Source: Methanofollis fontis | GTDB taxonomy: Archaea; Halobacteriota; Methanomicrobia; Methanomicrobiales; Methanofollaceae | Assembly: GCF_004297185.1 (NCBI RefSeq) | Contig: NZ_PGCL01000001.1 | Location: forward strand, 620,001-684,000 | DNA: 64,000 bases | Direction: 5' to 3' | Shown here: positions 35,676 to 44,328 of the stretch, piece after piece | How the letters are laid out: every line of letters begins with the position of its first letter | How positions within the stretch are numbered: position 1 is the first letter of the stretch | Position numbers and translations under genes: made by a program | Notes under the pieces: model-generated | Databases searched by the model: none | The model's input: only the letters and a program-made list of their open reading frames with translations | What the model was told of the DNA's origin: nothing

Positions 35676-36114
35676 GTACGAACCGCAGTATGTCGGGACG
35701 GTAACAAAATACGTCTTCATCGATTCGCCGCTGATGACGCCCAAAGACCTGGCGATCCACGCCTATGAGGTCTCTGAGGGCGTGATGATCAAGGAGACCT
35801 GCTTTGGCCTCCAGGTGACCGGCACGCCCGATGAGGTGGAGCGCCTGATCGCGGAGGTCCGGGCCCTCGACCCCACCCATATCTTCGTCAAGGACCGGGG
35901 GTTCCCCCCCGGTGACGAGCGGCGGTGCCGCGCCAACCTGGGCGGCGCCCGTCCCGGTTATCTCGGTCATGAGTTCGAGATGCGGCGGGTCAGGTATATC
36001 ACAAAGGGGCTTGAGGCGGCAGCCGGCGGCGCGGTCGTGCCCGCCGGTACGGCAAAGCGTACACCTCTGGACGCCCGAAAACTCAAAGAAATGATGGAAG
36101 CAGAGGAGCCGTAA
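35668..36114 (+). CDS. methanogenesis marker protein 6
   Basis: The 148-residue protein starts inside the end of the marker 3 gene. It shows TKYVFIDSPLMTPKDLAIH, THIFVKDRGFPPGDERRCRAN and LGGARPGYLGHEFEMRR, which fit marker 6. It is a small soluble protein without recognisable catalytic motifs. The overlap implies coupled translation with marker 3. Its function in methanogenesis is unknown. Confidence 0.85.
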   Translation: MAEYEPQYVGTVTKYVFIDSPLMTPKDLAIHAYEVSEGVMIKETCFGLQVTGTPDEVERLIAEVRALDPTHIFVKDRGFPPGDERRCRANLGGARPGYLGHEFEMRRVRYITKGLEAAAGGAVVPAGTAKRTPLDARKLKEMMEAEEP

Positions 36115-36116
36115 AT

Positions 36117-36572
36117 ATGGTGAAAGTGTTTATCTATCCGGCGACAAGCCTCATCCTCTCCGATATGGTGGCCCGGTTCGGGCATGAGCCCATCGGATCG
36201 GCCCTGGGCATCAGGGAACGCATTCAGACGCCTGGATTCGAGAGTCCCCCCCTCCAGATCACCCCCGAAGAGCCGAAGAAAGGGCTGAAATGGGCGGCGG
36301 TCGAGGTCCCCTCCGGCGTGCGCGGACGGATGGCGATCTATGGTCCGCTCATCGAAGAGGCGGAGGCGGCGATCATCATTCGCGAGGCGGACTATGCCTT
36401 CGGGTGCATGGGCTGCGCCCGCACCAACGAGCTGATCCAGTTCCAGCTCCGCCAGAGCGGGATCCCGCTCCTGGACCTCGAGTACCCGTCGTCAGACGAG
36501 GACGGTGTCGCCTTTGTGGCCGCGATCCGCGAGTTTCTTGCGGGTCTCGGCGGTGAGGAGGGGGCCGCATGA
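36117..36572 (+). CDS. methanogenesis marker protein 5
   Basis: The 151-residue protein has a conserved-looking [19 protein letters not shown] with a CxxC pair near residue 100, which could bind metal or act in redox chemistry. Its position between markers 6 and 15 and its length support the marker 5 call. It begins two bases after the marker 6 stop and its own stop overlaps the marker 15 ATG by four bases. Confidence 0.82.
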   Translation: MVKVFIYPATSLILSDMVARFGHEPIGSALGIRERIQTPGFESPPLQITPEEPKKGLKWAAVEVPSGVRGRMAIYGPLIEEAEAAIIIREADYAFGCMGCARTNELIQFQLRQSGIPLLDLEYPSSDEDGVAFVAAIREFLAGLGGEEGAA

Positions 36573-37807
36573 CCGAACGGGTCAGGATCGCCCAGCTCTC
36601 CTGTGGGCCCGAGTATTCGGGCGTGCAGAAGGAGATCGCCGAGGCCGCCGGTATGGTGGACGCCGAGGTCTTCTTCCCGGACATCATGCTCGACGACGTC
36701 AGGCGGGGCTTTGAGGAGTTCGGGCTCGATGTGCGCAGCCCTGACCTCAAGCTGGCGATCGCCAGGGCAAAGGCGCTCGTCGAGGGTCGGATCGATGCGG
36801 ACGCCGTCTTCATCGCCACCTGCTTCCGCTGTGCCGAGGCGGCGATCGTCAGGAACGAGCTCCGCCGCTACATCCACGAGAACTCCGACCTGCCGGTCGT
36901 CTCCTATTCCTTCACCGAACGGACGACCGCCGGCACCCTGCTCACGCGGATGGAGGCGTTGACCACCATCGCCCGCCGCCGCGCCCTCCTTGCCAGGGAG
37001 GAGCAGGAGGGGATCACCCTGGGCATCGACTCGGGGTCGTCCACCACAAAGGCGGTGGTGATGAAGGACAACGAGATCGTCGGCACCGGTTGGCTCCCGA
37101 CGACCGAGGTGCTGAAGAGCGCTGCTGGCGTCGTCGACCTCGCCCTGGAGGAGGCGGGGTTGCGGATGACTGATATCCAGGCGATCGGCACCACCGGATA
37201 TGGCCGCTATCTCATCGGGAAGCAGTTCGACGCCCAACTCGTGCAGGAAGAGCTGACCGTCAACTCCAAGGGTGCCGTCTATCTTGCCGACAGCCAGCAC
37301 GGTCCGGCCACGGTCATCGATATCGGTGGGATGGACAACAAGGCGATCTCGGTGCAGGACGGTATTCCCGGCACCTTCACGATGGGCGGCATCTGTGCGG
37401 GGGCGTCCGGGCGGTTCCTGGAGATGACGGCAAAACGCCTGGGGATCGACATTACCGAACTCGGTCCGCTGGCGATGAAGGGGATGGGCGACCGGGTGCC
37501 GATGAACTCCTACTGCATCGTCTTCGGCACCCAGAGCCTGGTGAACGCCCTTGCCGAGGGAAGCGCCCGCGAGGACGTCGCCGCCGCCGCCTGCCATTCG
37601 GTCGCCGAACAGGTGTTTGAACAGCAGCTCCAGGAGGTGGACATCAAGGAGCCCGTGATCATGGTCGGCGGCACCTCCCTCATCCAGGGACTGGTGCATG
37701 CCATGGGGCAGCTCCTCCAGACCGAGATCGTGGTCCCGCACCACTCGCAGTTCATCGGGGCGGTCGGGAGCGCCCTTCTGGCATCCGGCTACATCAGGGA
37801 GAAGTAG
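36569..37807 (+). CDS. methanogenesis marker protein 15, BadF/HgdC-type activator ATPase
   Basis: The 412-residue protein has an N-terminal domain of about 145 residues and then an ASKHA ATPase of the 2-hydroxyacyl-CoA dehydratase activator type. [17 protein letters not shown] is the phosphate loop, [10 protein letters not shown] the next motif, and [11 protein letters not shown] supplies the cysteine that in activators helps hold a [4Fe-4S] cluster between subunits. Such proteins push electrons at low potential with ATP, which fits MCR activation alongside AtwA. That link is inference supported by context. Confidence 0.88.
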   Translation: MTERVRIAQLSCGPEYSGVQKEIAEAAGMVDAEVFFPDIMLDDVRRGFEEFGLDVRSPDLKLAIARAKALVEGRIDADAVFIATCFRCAEAAIVRNELRRYIHENSDLPVVSYSFTERTTAGTLLTRMEALTTIARRRALLAREEQEGITLGIDSGSSTTKAVVMKDNEIVGTGWLPTTEVLKSAAGVVDLALEEAGLRMTDIQAIGTTGYGRYLIGKQFDAQLVQEELTVNSKGAVYLADSQHGPATVIDIGGMDNKAISVQDGIPGTFTMGGICAGASGRFLEMTAKRLGIDITELGPLAMKGMGDRVPMNSYCIVFGTQSLVNALAEGSAREDVAAAACHSVAEQVFEQQLQEVDIKEPVIMVGGTSLIQGLVHAMGQLLQTEIVVPHHSQFIGAVGSALLASGYIREK

Positions 37808-38398
37808 ATGGCCGCGCTGGAGTATTTCCGGGTGGAGTGTGCCGAGGAGAAGGGGCGGGATGTCTATGAGCAGATCGCAAACGATGTCCTCCTGGACTTT
37901 GACCTGGTCCGGGTCGTCGAGCGCCTGCAGATCTTCATCGACCCGAAGGTCCCGATCTTCATCGCCGCCGGGACGATGCGGCAGAGCGGCGGGCCGGTCA
38001 GGGTAAGCGACTTCGCCGAGGTGAACGCCGACGAGGAGGGGCGTGCGGTGCTCTCGATCGGGGACGAGACCTATCTTGCCCCGATGCTCTCTGCCCTCTG
38101 GGAGCGTTACGGCAAGGAGAATGTCGATCAGCCCGACCGTTTCTCGGTGGTCGTTCATCTGGCCGCCGGGGATGACCCCCGTGCGATCGAAGAGATCCCG
38201 GTTGCCGATCCCGGCGAGGGCCTGTACCGCGACCTGATCTATGCCCTGCAGATCATCGCCCCCGAGGGTTTCAAGGTCCGCCGTGAATACCAGAAGGGCG
38301 GGGTGTTTTACTATGTGGCAAGCGAGAACACCCTGCCCGAGGATGTGGTCGAGGCGATGGTGGCAGGGGAGCTGAAAAAGGTGGGGGTGACGCTGTGA
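37808..38398 (+). CDS. methanogenesis marker protein 17
   Basis: The 196-residue protein starts directly after the marker 15 stop. It reads as alternating strands and helices with IFIAAGTMRQSGGPVRVSDF and EGFKVRREYQKGGVFYYVAS; no catalytic motif is evident. Order and length match marker 17 of methanogen clusters. Its stop overlaps the GTG start of marker 7 by three bases. Confidence 0.82.
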   Translation: MAALEYFRVECAEEKGRDVYEQIANDVLLDFDLVRVVERLQIFIDPKVPIFIAAGTMRQSGGPVRVSDFAEVNADEEGRAVLSIGDETYLAPMLSALWERYGKENVDQPDRFSVVVHLAAGDDPRAIEEIPVADPGEGLYRDLIYALQIIAPEGFKVRREYQKGGVFYYVASENTLPEDVVEAMVAGELKKVGVTL

Positions 38399-39333
38399 TT
38401 TTTGTCCCGATCACCTACAAGGGCGGGGTCTACCGGCACGACGAGATCATCGACCTCATCGAGGACCTCGGCGGGTATATCGTGCAGAAGCACATGATTG
38501 CGCAGGACGTCATCCTCCAGTGCCTGGTGCCGAAGGAGGATGTCGACCTGATCAGCAGCATCGGGCGCCCGCTCGGCGGGGAGGTGATCGTCTCCCCCCT
38601 TGTCGGCACCGAGATTGCCGTCATCTCGCCGAGTCTTGAGATCCACCACCTCCCCCACTCCTCCTGCGATGTGGCCGAATATCTCCGGCGTGCCGGGGCG
38701 AAGACGAATATGGTCGGTCTTGCGCGGGGGTTCGGGAAACGCATCGCCAACCTCAATGTCGAGGAGCGCGACATCATCAACGAGCACGATGTCGCCCTCT
38801 ATGTGCTCGGCAACTTCGAGACCTGCATCGAGGAGAAGTTCCCCTCCATCAGGCGCGGGATCACCGTCCCTATCGTGGTCACCGGTGCACCGTCGTCCGA
38901 GGCATTGGAGCGGGTCATCGATCCGCCGGTGGAGGGGTATGTCGGGAATATGGGGCGGTGCATGCACCGCACCAAGAAACCCGAGGAACTCGCCACCCTC
39001 GATGCGATGGTCGATGAGGTCGCACGCGTCCTCGACAATCGAAGGGCGGAGATCGCCAAAGACCCCCTTTCCGTCTCTCCGGCGCGGTTGATGGACGTGA
39101 TCGGTGAGGGCGTGCCGGCGATCTACGGGGTGAACCATCCGACGCCGATCACCGTCCAGATCGCCGGTCTGAGGGTGAAACTGCCCTATGAGGGTTACGA
39201 AACCGAGATCCGCGGGCTCGAGATCGAGGGGGGCGTCACAATCGGCGACGTTGCCGAGGTCCTTCCGTCAAAAATGCGCAATTACATATGGATCCGGATT
39301 AAACCCTTCTCTGACACGAACATCATGGTGTAA
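38395..39333 (+). CDS. methanogenesis marker protein 7
   Basis: The 312-residue protein starts at a GTG overlapping the preceding stop. Segments such as KGGVYRHDEIIDLIEDLGGY, HSSCDVAEYLRRAGAKTNMV and YVGNMGRCMHRTKKPEELATL include scattered cysteines and histidines (C-D, G-R-C-M-H-R) that could hold a metal. It belongs to the marker 7 family by content and gene order; the biochemical role is unknown. It ends three bases before the AhpD-like gene. Confidence 0.85.
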   Translation: MIFVPITYKGGVYRHDEIIDLIEDLGGYIVQKHMIAQDVILQCLVPKEDVDLISSIGRPLGGEVIVSPLVGTEIAVISPSLEIHHLPHSSCDVAEYLRRAGAKTNMVGLARGFGKRIANLNVEERDIINEHDVALYVLGNFETCIEEKFPSIRRGITVPIVVTGAPSSEALERVIDPPVEGYVGNMGRCMHRTKKPEELATLDAMVDEVARVLDNRRAEIAKDPLSVSPARLMDVIGEGVPAIYGVNHPTPITVQIAGLRVKLPYEGYETEIRGLEIEGGVTIGDVAEVLPSKMRNYIWIRIKPFSDTNIMV

Positions 39334-39336
39334 CTG

Positions 39337-39807
39337 ATGAACTTTGAAGAGAAACTTGCCGCCATTCTCGAGGGGGGCGCCGGGCCGGTCTCCGCCGACT
39401 GGCTTCGCGAGATCGAGGAGGAGTTCGGGCTGGCCCCCCTGATCCTGAAACGGATGGGCGAACGGCCGCCGGTGCTCCTCTCCCACCTCCTCTATAAGAG
39501 CTCGGTCTTTGAGACGAGTCACCTGGATCCGAAGTACATTGAGCTGATCAGCCTTGCGGTCGGTGCCGCCCTGAAATGCCGCCATTGTGTTGAATATCAC
39601 ATGCAGGCGGCGATGGCGAAGGGGGCGACGCGGGACGAGATCCTTGAGGTGATCCTGATCGCCGGACTCGCCTCCAATGCCTCGGTGCTCGCCGATGCCT
39701 ACCGCGTGATGGGCGAGGAGAAGGGGGATGAACCCTGCATCTCCTGCGGTGTCAGTGTGACGAACGGACGCAACGGTCATGCCCCTCCGCCCGCGGACGG
39801 GGAGTGA
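39337..39807 (+). CDS. carboxymuconolactone decarboxylase/AhpD-like protein
   Basis: The 156-residue protein is all-helical with the AhpD-type redox motif KCRHCVEYHMQAAMAKGA (CxxC followed by a histidine three residues later) near residue 85. A second pair, CISC, lies in a flexible tail. Proteins of this family act as thiol peroxidase helpers or decarboxylases; the CxxC favours a redox role. It is the last gene of the marker cluster, three bases after marker 7, so it may protect or reduce an MCR-related protein. A T-rich region follows. Confidence 0.82.
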   Translation: MNFEEKLAAILEGGAGPVSADWLREIEEEFGLAPLILKRMGERPPVLLSHLLYKSSVFETSHLDPKYIELISLAVGAALKCRHCVEYHMQAAMAKGATRDEILEVILIAGLASNASVLADAYRVMGEEKGDEPCISCGVSVTNGRNGHAPPPADGE

Positions 39808-39885
39808 CAATGGTGTATTGGCTGCCAATATAGTATTCGAAAAACTCTATTCTTTTTCCCGCCGAGATCCCTCACTTGGGGTCGC

Positions 39886-40427
39886 ATGGTTCTCACCGGT
39901 GTTCAGGCCGTTCTGTTTGACTGCGACAATACGCTGATCGATATCAGGACCGACGATGAGAGTGCGGAGACCTGCCGCACGCTCAGTGTATGGCTCGCCT
40001 ACCAGGGGATCGAGATCTGCCGGCGCCACAAACTCCGGGAGATCGATGTGCGGCGCGTGAGAAAACGGGCGGCCCTGACCTTCCGTGCTGCCTCGATCCG
40101 GCACGAACGGGTGTTTCCGGAGAGTCGGCGCCTCCTCGATCACCTCCCCCACCTCCCCCCCGGGATCGTCTCCAACGGACAAGCGGGTCTTCTCCGAGCA
40201 CGAACTCCGCCACCTGGGCATCAGGGACTACGTCGTCGTCGTCTTCTCCTCTGATCTCGGTTACAAAAAACCCGAACCCCGGATCTTCAGGCATGCCCTC
40301 TCGCGCCTTTCGGTCTATCCCGGGTCTGCCCTGTTCATCGGGGACTCCTACAGGAACGATATCGGGGGGCCCGCGCTCTATCGGCATGCGGTCCATGCAT
40401 CTCAGGGATGCATGGCGCCTGCCCTGA
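39886..40427 (+). pseudogene. decayed HAD-family gene, paralogue of the gene at 46935
   Basis: It starts with VQAVLFDCDNTLIDI, aligning well with the intact HAD protein encoded at 46935. It then lacks about 37 codons after LREIDVRR, and shifts frame near 40181, where GGACAAGCGG has one extra base compared with GGCCAGCG in the intact copy. It reads RVFSEHELRHLGI and LGYKKPEPRIFRHAL in the second frame, then shifts again near 40375 to end RSMHLRDAWRLP. Two frameshifts plus a deletion rule out function and programmed frameshifting. Confidence 0.8.
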
Positions 40428-40476
40428 GGTGCCTGGGGTCCGGGAACCGACAGAAATAGATCCGGAATATCCTCCC

Positions 40477-40502
40477 ATATTATAGAAAATACTTTATTTT
40501 TA
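40477..40502 (+). promoter_or_regulatory. candidate promoter of the glucan operon
   Basis: An AT-rich run with CATATTATAG and CTTTATTTTTAC lies 45-65 bases before the GH57 start in otherwise GC-rich DNA. GGGGGAG precedes the ATG. Confidence 0.4.
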
Positions 40503-40544
40503 CACGGAATAGGAGGTGGTGCAGCACACAGGACGGGGGAGAAT

Positions 40545-41978
40545 ATGGCGGGAATCTGCATGGGATTTGAGGTCCACCAGCCCTTCCGGCTCAATCCGGT
40601 GTTCTCACCGGAGGAGGCGAAGGGCAGGCGGGACCTGAAGTCGTTTTATTTTGATCGGCGAAACCGGGATATTCTGCGCAAGGTGGCGCGGAACTGCTAT
40701 ATCCCGGCCGCAGAGATTGTTCTTGACGCACTGGACGGCGGGATGCGGTATGCCTTCTCCTTTTCAGGCACCCTTATCGAGCAGATGGAGGAGTGGTGCC
40801 CGGAAGCGCTCTCCCTCTTTACCGATATCGCCGTTCACCCCAACACCGAACTCCTTGCCCAGACCTATTACCACAGCCTTGCCGGCTTTTTTGCCGACCG
40901 GGATGAGTTTGTGGAGGAGGTGCGGATGCACACCGATCTGATGCACGACCTCTTCGGTGTGCGGCCGCGGGTGGCGGAGAATACCGAGTTCTCTCTTGAC
41001 GACGGGATCGCCGCCGACCTCCGTGACCTCGGTTTTCAGGCGGTCTATACCGAGGGTGCGGACCGCATCGTCCCGGTAAATGCCCTGAACGAGACCTGCA
41101 CCTGCTGCGGTATCCCCCTGCTCCTGAGAAACTGCCCCCTCTCCGACGATATCGCCTTCCGCTTCTCATGGCCGGGCTGGGACAAGCGCCCCCTGATGGC
41201 GGACACCTATGCGAGCTGGATTGCCATGTCCCCTGGGCGATGCGCCCATGTGTTCATCGACTTCGAGACCTTCGGCGAGCATCAGCCCCGTGAGAGTGGG
41301 ATATTTGAGTTTCTCGCCTATCTCCCGGCCGCCCTGGCTGATGAGGGGGTGGCGCTCTTCACGCCCTCGGAGGCAGCGGCACTTCCGCCTGCAGCTGAGA
41401 TCACGCTCCGGCGCCCGGTCTCGTGGGCTGACCTGGAAAAGGACGAGTCGGCGTGGCTCGGGAACCGTCTTCAGAGATACGCCTTTTCCGCCCTGGAGCA
41501 CTCGCCGGCCCGCCAGATGCGCCCCGAACTCTGGCGTTATCTCGGTACGAGCGACCACTTCTATTATCTCGCACAGAAGGGCGGGTCCTGCGGCGATGTC
41601 CACCGCTATTTCTGTCCGGCCGGCATCGAGGAGGCCTACGACACCTTCATGGCGATCCTCTCCCACCTGGAACGCCGCTGCCTGGGGAAGGGGAAGCGCC
41701 CGCTCGCCTCCGTCCCGAACCCCGAGGCCTTCCATTTCCGCATGCCGGATGGGAGATATGCCGGGGTGTCGGCGCACGGTCTCAGGGAGTTTGAGGAGGC
41801 GCTCCTCTCCGTGCCCGGGGAATCGGTCCTCTGGCACCTGGAGCGCGGCGACTATGCACCCTGGATCAGGGATGCGATCGGCGACCGCAAACTGGCGGCC
41901 GAGGTGGAGACCGCCGCGAGTCCTGCCGATCTGGAACGGGCGGTCCACGAACGGAGGTGTTCCCTGTGCACCCTCTGA
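40545..41978 (+). CDS. GH57 family alpha-amylase-like glycoside hydrolase
   Basis: The 477-residue protein starts GICMGFEVHQPFRL and has the GH57 conserved regions: YAFSFSGTLIEQ, RVAENTEFS with the likely nucleophile glutamate, and VFIDFETFGEHQ with the likely acid/base aspartate. It should hydrolyse or rearrange alpha-glucan chains, such as glycogen, inside the cell, as there is no signal peptide. It leads an operon with two glycosyltransferases and a debranching enzyme, so it takes part in glycogen turnover. Its end overlaps the next gene. Confidence 0.9.
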   Translation: MAGICMGFEVHQPFRLNPVFSPEEAKGRRDLKSFYFDRRNRDILRKVARNCYIPAAEIVLDALDGGMRYAFSFSGTLIEQMEEWCPEALSLFTDIAVHPNTELLAQTYYHSLAGFFADRDEFVEEVRMHTDLMHDLFGVRPRVAENTEFSLDDGIAADLRDLGFQAVYTEGADRIVPVNALNETCTCCGIPLLLRNCPLSDDIAFRFSWPGWDKRPLMADTYASWIAMSPGRCAHVFIDFETFGEHQPRESGIFEFLAYLPAALADEGVALFTPSEAAALPPAAEITLRRPVSWADLEKDESAWLGNRLQRYAFSALEHSPARQMRPELWRYLGTSDHFYYLAQKGGSCGDVHRYFCPAGIEEAYDTFMAILSHLERRCLGKGKRPLASVPNPEAFHFRMPDGRYAGVSAHGLREFEEALLSVPGESVLWHLERGDYAPWIRDAIGDRKLAAEVETAASPADLERAVHERRCSLCTL

Positions 41979-43096
41979 AGATCGCCTTTTTCTGCTGGGA
42001 GTCCCTCCATGCGGTGCGGGTGGGCGGACTCGCCCCGGCCGCCACCTGCCTTGCCGAGTCGCTCGCCCGGAAGCACGAGGTCCACTATTTCACCCGCGGC
42101 CCCGGCCCCGACGAAAAAAACGGCGTCATCTATCACTACTGCTACCCGAAGGGAAAGAATATCGTCGATTTCTGCAACGACCTCTCACATGGTGCCCTCG
42201 ACCTCTTCAGAGAGCAGGACGCCCCTGCCTTCGACGTCCTCCACTTCCATGACTGGCACTTTGTGGAGGCAATGCACCGTCTGCGTGAGCGGAATACGGT
42301 AATGTCCTTTCATTCGACGGAGTACGGCAGAAACGGCAACAAAACCGGTGGGTGGTGGGAGTATGGCGAAATCTCCGGGAAGGAATGGTACGGCGCCTAT
42401 ATCGCCCGGCGGGTGGTGGCGGTCTCCCGCACCCTGAGGGACGAGGTGAAGGCGCTCTACAATGTGCCGGACTGGAAGGTGGACGTCGTCCAGAATGGCA
42501 TCGATCCGGACTATTACCGCCTGCCGGTGGACCAGGGGGAGGTGAAACGCCGCTATGGTGTCCACCCCTATGCCCCCCTGGTCTTTTTTGGTGGGCGACT
42601 GGTCTATCAGAAGGGCCCTGATATCCTGGTCAAGGCGATGCCCGAGGTGCTGAAGAACCGCTGGGATGCCCGTTTCCTGTTTGCCGGGTGCGGGGATATG
42701 CAGGACTACCTCTCCCGGAAGACCCGGGGCACTCCCGCCCGTCTGCTCGGGTATGTCGAGGAGCCCGAGTTCATCCGTCTGTTGAATGCGGCGGATATCG
42801 TGGCGATACCGAGCAGAAACGAACCCTTCGGCCTGATCCTGACCGAGGCGTGGAGTGCCGGGCGTTGTGTGGTCGCCTCTGATGTGGGGGGACTATCGGA
42901 GAATATCGACCATTTTGTGAACGGCGTGAAGGTTCCGGTCTCCTCGCGGGGGGTTGCCGGCGGGATCAATGCCGTCATCGACGACCGGGGTCTCTGCTGC
43001 TCCCTCGGCCAGAAGGGGCAGGAGAAGGTGGAGCGGGAGTTCCGCTGGGAGCAGATCGCCCATCGGATGGAGAGGGCCTATAATCAGGTGCTCTGA
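41966..43096 (+). CDS. GT4 glycosyltransferase, archaeal glycogen synthase-like
   Basis: The 376-residue protein has the two Rossmann-like halves of GT-B enzymes. VGGLAPAATCLAESLA forms the acceptor loop, VLHFHDWHF is typical of glycogen synthases, VVFFGGRLVYQKGPDILVKA binds the donor nucleotide, and PSRNEPFGLILTEAWSAG is the EX7E motif. It probably adds glucose from ADP- or UDP-glucose to alpha-glucan. I chose the GTG at 41966, eight bases after GGAGG; a GTG at 41957 is too close. The stop shares one base with the next ATG. Confidence 0.85.
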   Translation: MHPLKIAFFCWESLHAVRVGGLAPAATCLAESLARKHEVHYFTRGPGPDEKNGVIYHYCYPKGKNIVDFCNDLSHGALDLFREQDAPAFDVLHFHDWHFVEAMHRLRERNTVMSFHSTEYGRNGNKTGGWWEYGEISGKEWYGAYIARRVVAVSRTLRDEVKALYNVPDWKVDVVQNGIDPDYYRLPVDQGEVKRRYGVHPYAPLVFFGGRLVYQKGPDILVKAMPEVLKNRWDARFLFAGCGDMQDYLSRKTRGTPARLLGYVEEPEFIRLLNAADIVAIPSRNEPFGLILTEAWSAGRCVVASDVGGLSENIDHFVNGVKVPVSSRGVAGGINAVIDDRGLCCSLGQKGQEKVEREFRWEQIAHRMERAYNQVL

Positions 43097-44328
43097 TGCG
43101 GATTGCCTGTTTTCTTGACGAATATCCGCCTTTTTTCCGCGGTGGGCTCGGCACCTATGCTGCGGAGATCACCCCCCGACTGGCTGCCGCGGGGCATGCC
43201 CTGAGCATCTATGCCTCCCGTGAGGGGGGCGGGGAGACCGAGGAGGCAGAGGACGGCATTGTCGTGTGCCGCCCTGCGGTGCCCGATCCCTCCCCCCTCC
43301 TGCCCCTCATGCTCCCTGTTGAGGTCACTGCCTGGCCAGCAGACTCGCAGCACTATTTTGCCTCCAATTATCTCCGCAACATCGTTGCCGCCGGCGACCT
43401 GCTCACGAGAGGGGAGGGCGCCGATCTCTCGGTCTCCCATGACTGGTTGTCCGCACCGGCCGGTATGCTCGTCTCGGCAAGCCTCCGCATCCCCTTTGTG
43501 ATGCACTTCCATTCCACCGAGGCCGGAAGGAGTCCACATCCCTCGCCGATCATCAGGACCCTCGAGAACCGTGCCGCCGTGCAGGCCGCCGTCGTCGTCA
43601 CGGTCAGCCGCGCCATGCGGGACGAACTCATCACCCTCGGTGTTCAGGCGGAGAAGATCCGGGTCGTCTACAATGGGGTGGATGCGGAGCGCTACTCGCG
43701 GGAGCGGATCCCTGAGGAGAGGGTGCGGGACCTCCGCCGGCGCCTGGGCATCGGGGATGATCCGATGATCCTGTTTATCGGGCGTCTCACACGGGTGAAG
43801 GGGGTCGACACCCTCCTGCGGGCCTTCCCGTATATCCTCCAGGAGGTGCCCGACGCCCGCCTGGTGATCGTGGGCGCCGGCGAGATGGAGGGGGAGGTGA
43901 GGCACCTTGCGCAGATGAAGGGCGACGGGCGGGTGGTGCTGACGCCGTCGATCATCTCTGAGGAGGAGCGCATTCTCCACTATGCGGCGGCCGATGTCTG
44001 TGTCTTCCCCTCGACCTACGAGCCATTCGGCATCGTTGCCACCGAGGCGATGGCGATGGGGTGTCCGGTGGTGGTTGGGGCGCAGGGGACGTCCGGGATG
44101 CGGGAGCAGGTGGTGCCCGAGGGGCCGGCGATATGCGGTTTCCATATCAATCCCTTTGATCCGCACGACATCGCCATCTACACCTCCCTGATCCTGATTG
44201 ACGGGGCGCTCAAACGGACGATGGGCAGGAACGGGCGGAACCGTGTGATCTCCTATTTCACCTGGGACCACAGCGTCCAGGCGACGCTCGCCGCCTACCG
44301 GGAGGCATGCAGGCGGTGCGAGCGGTGA
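43096..44328 (+). CDS. GT4 glycosyltransferase, second of the glucan operon
   Basis: The 410-residue GT-B enzyme has FRGGLGTYAAEITPRLAAAG at its start, LSVSHDWLSAPAG, ILFIGRLTRVKGVDTLLRAF and STYEPFGIVATEAMAMGCPV with the EX7E glutamates. It resembles glycogen-synthase-type GT4 proteins and differs clearly from its upstream neighbour, so the pair is probably not a recent duplication. One may initiate or branch while the other elongates; that division is speculative. It overlaps the debranching enzyme gene by about 13 bases. Confidence 0.85.
   Translation: MRIACFLDEYPPFFRGGLGTYAAEITPRLAAAGHALSIYASREGGGETEEAEDGIVVCRPAVPDPSPLLPLMLPVEVTAWPADSQHYFASNYLRNIVAAGDLLTRGEGADLSVSHDWLSAPAGMLVSASLRIPFVMHFHSTEAGRSPHPSPIIRTLENRAAVQAAVVVTVSRAMRDELITLGVQAEKIRVVYNGVDAERYSRERIPEERVRDLRRRLGIGDDPMILFIGRLTRVKGVDTLLRAFPYILQEVPDARLVIVGAGEMEGEVRHLAQMKGDGRVVLTPSIISEEERILHYAAADVCVFPSTYEPFGIVATEAMAMGCPVVVGAQGTSGMREQVVPEGPAICGFHINPFDPHDIAIYTSLILIDGALKRTMGRNGRNRVISYFTWDHSVQATLAAYREACRRCER

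Noticed and set aside
36392-38158. 588-residue reverse-strand open frame across the marker genes
   Set aside because: It is antisense to markers 5, 15 and 17, is rich in His/Asp/Arg/Gly as expected of a GC-rich shadow frame, and shows no family motif.
39886-40427. Programmed frameshift in the HAD gene
   Set aside because: There are two separate frame changes and a deletion of about 37 codons compared with the intact copy; decay explains this better.
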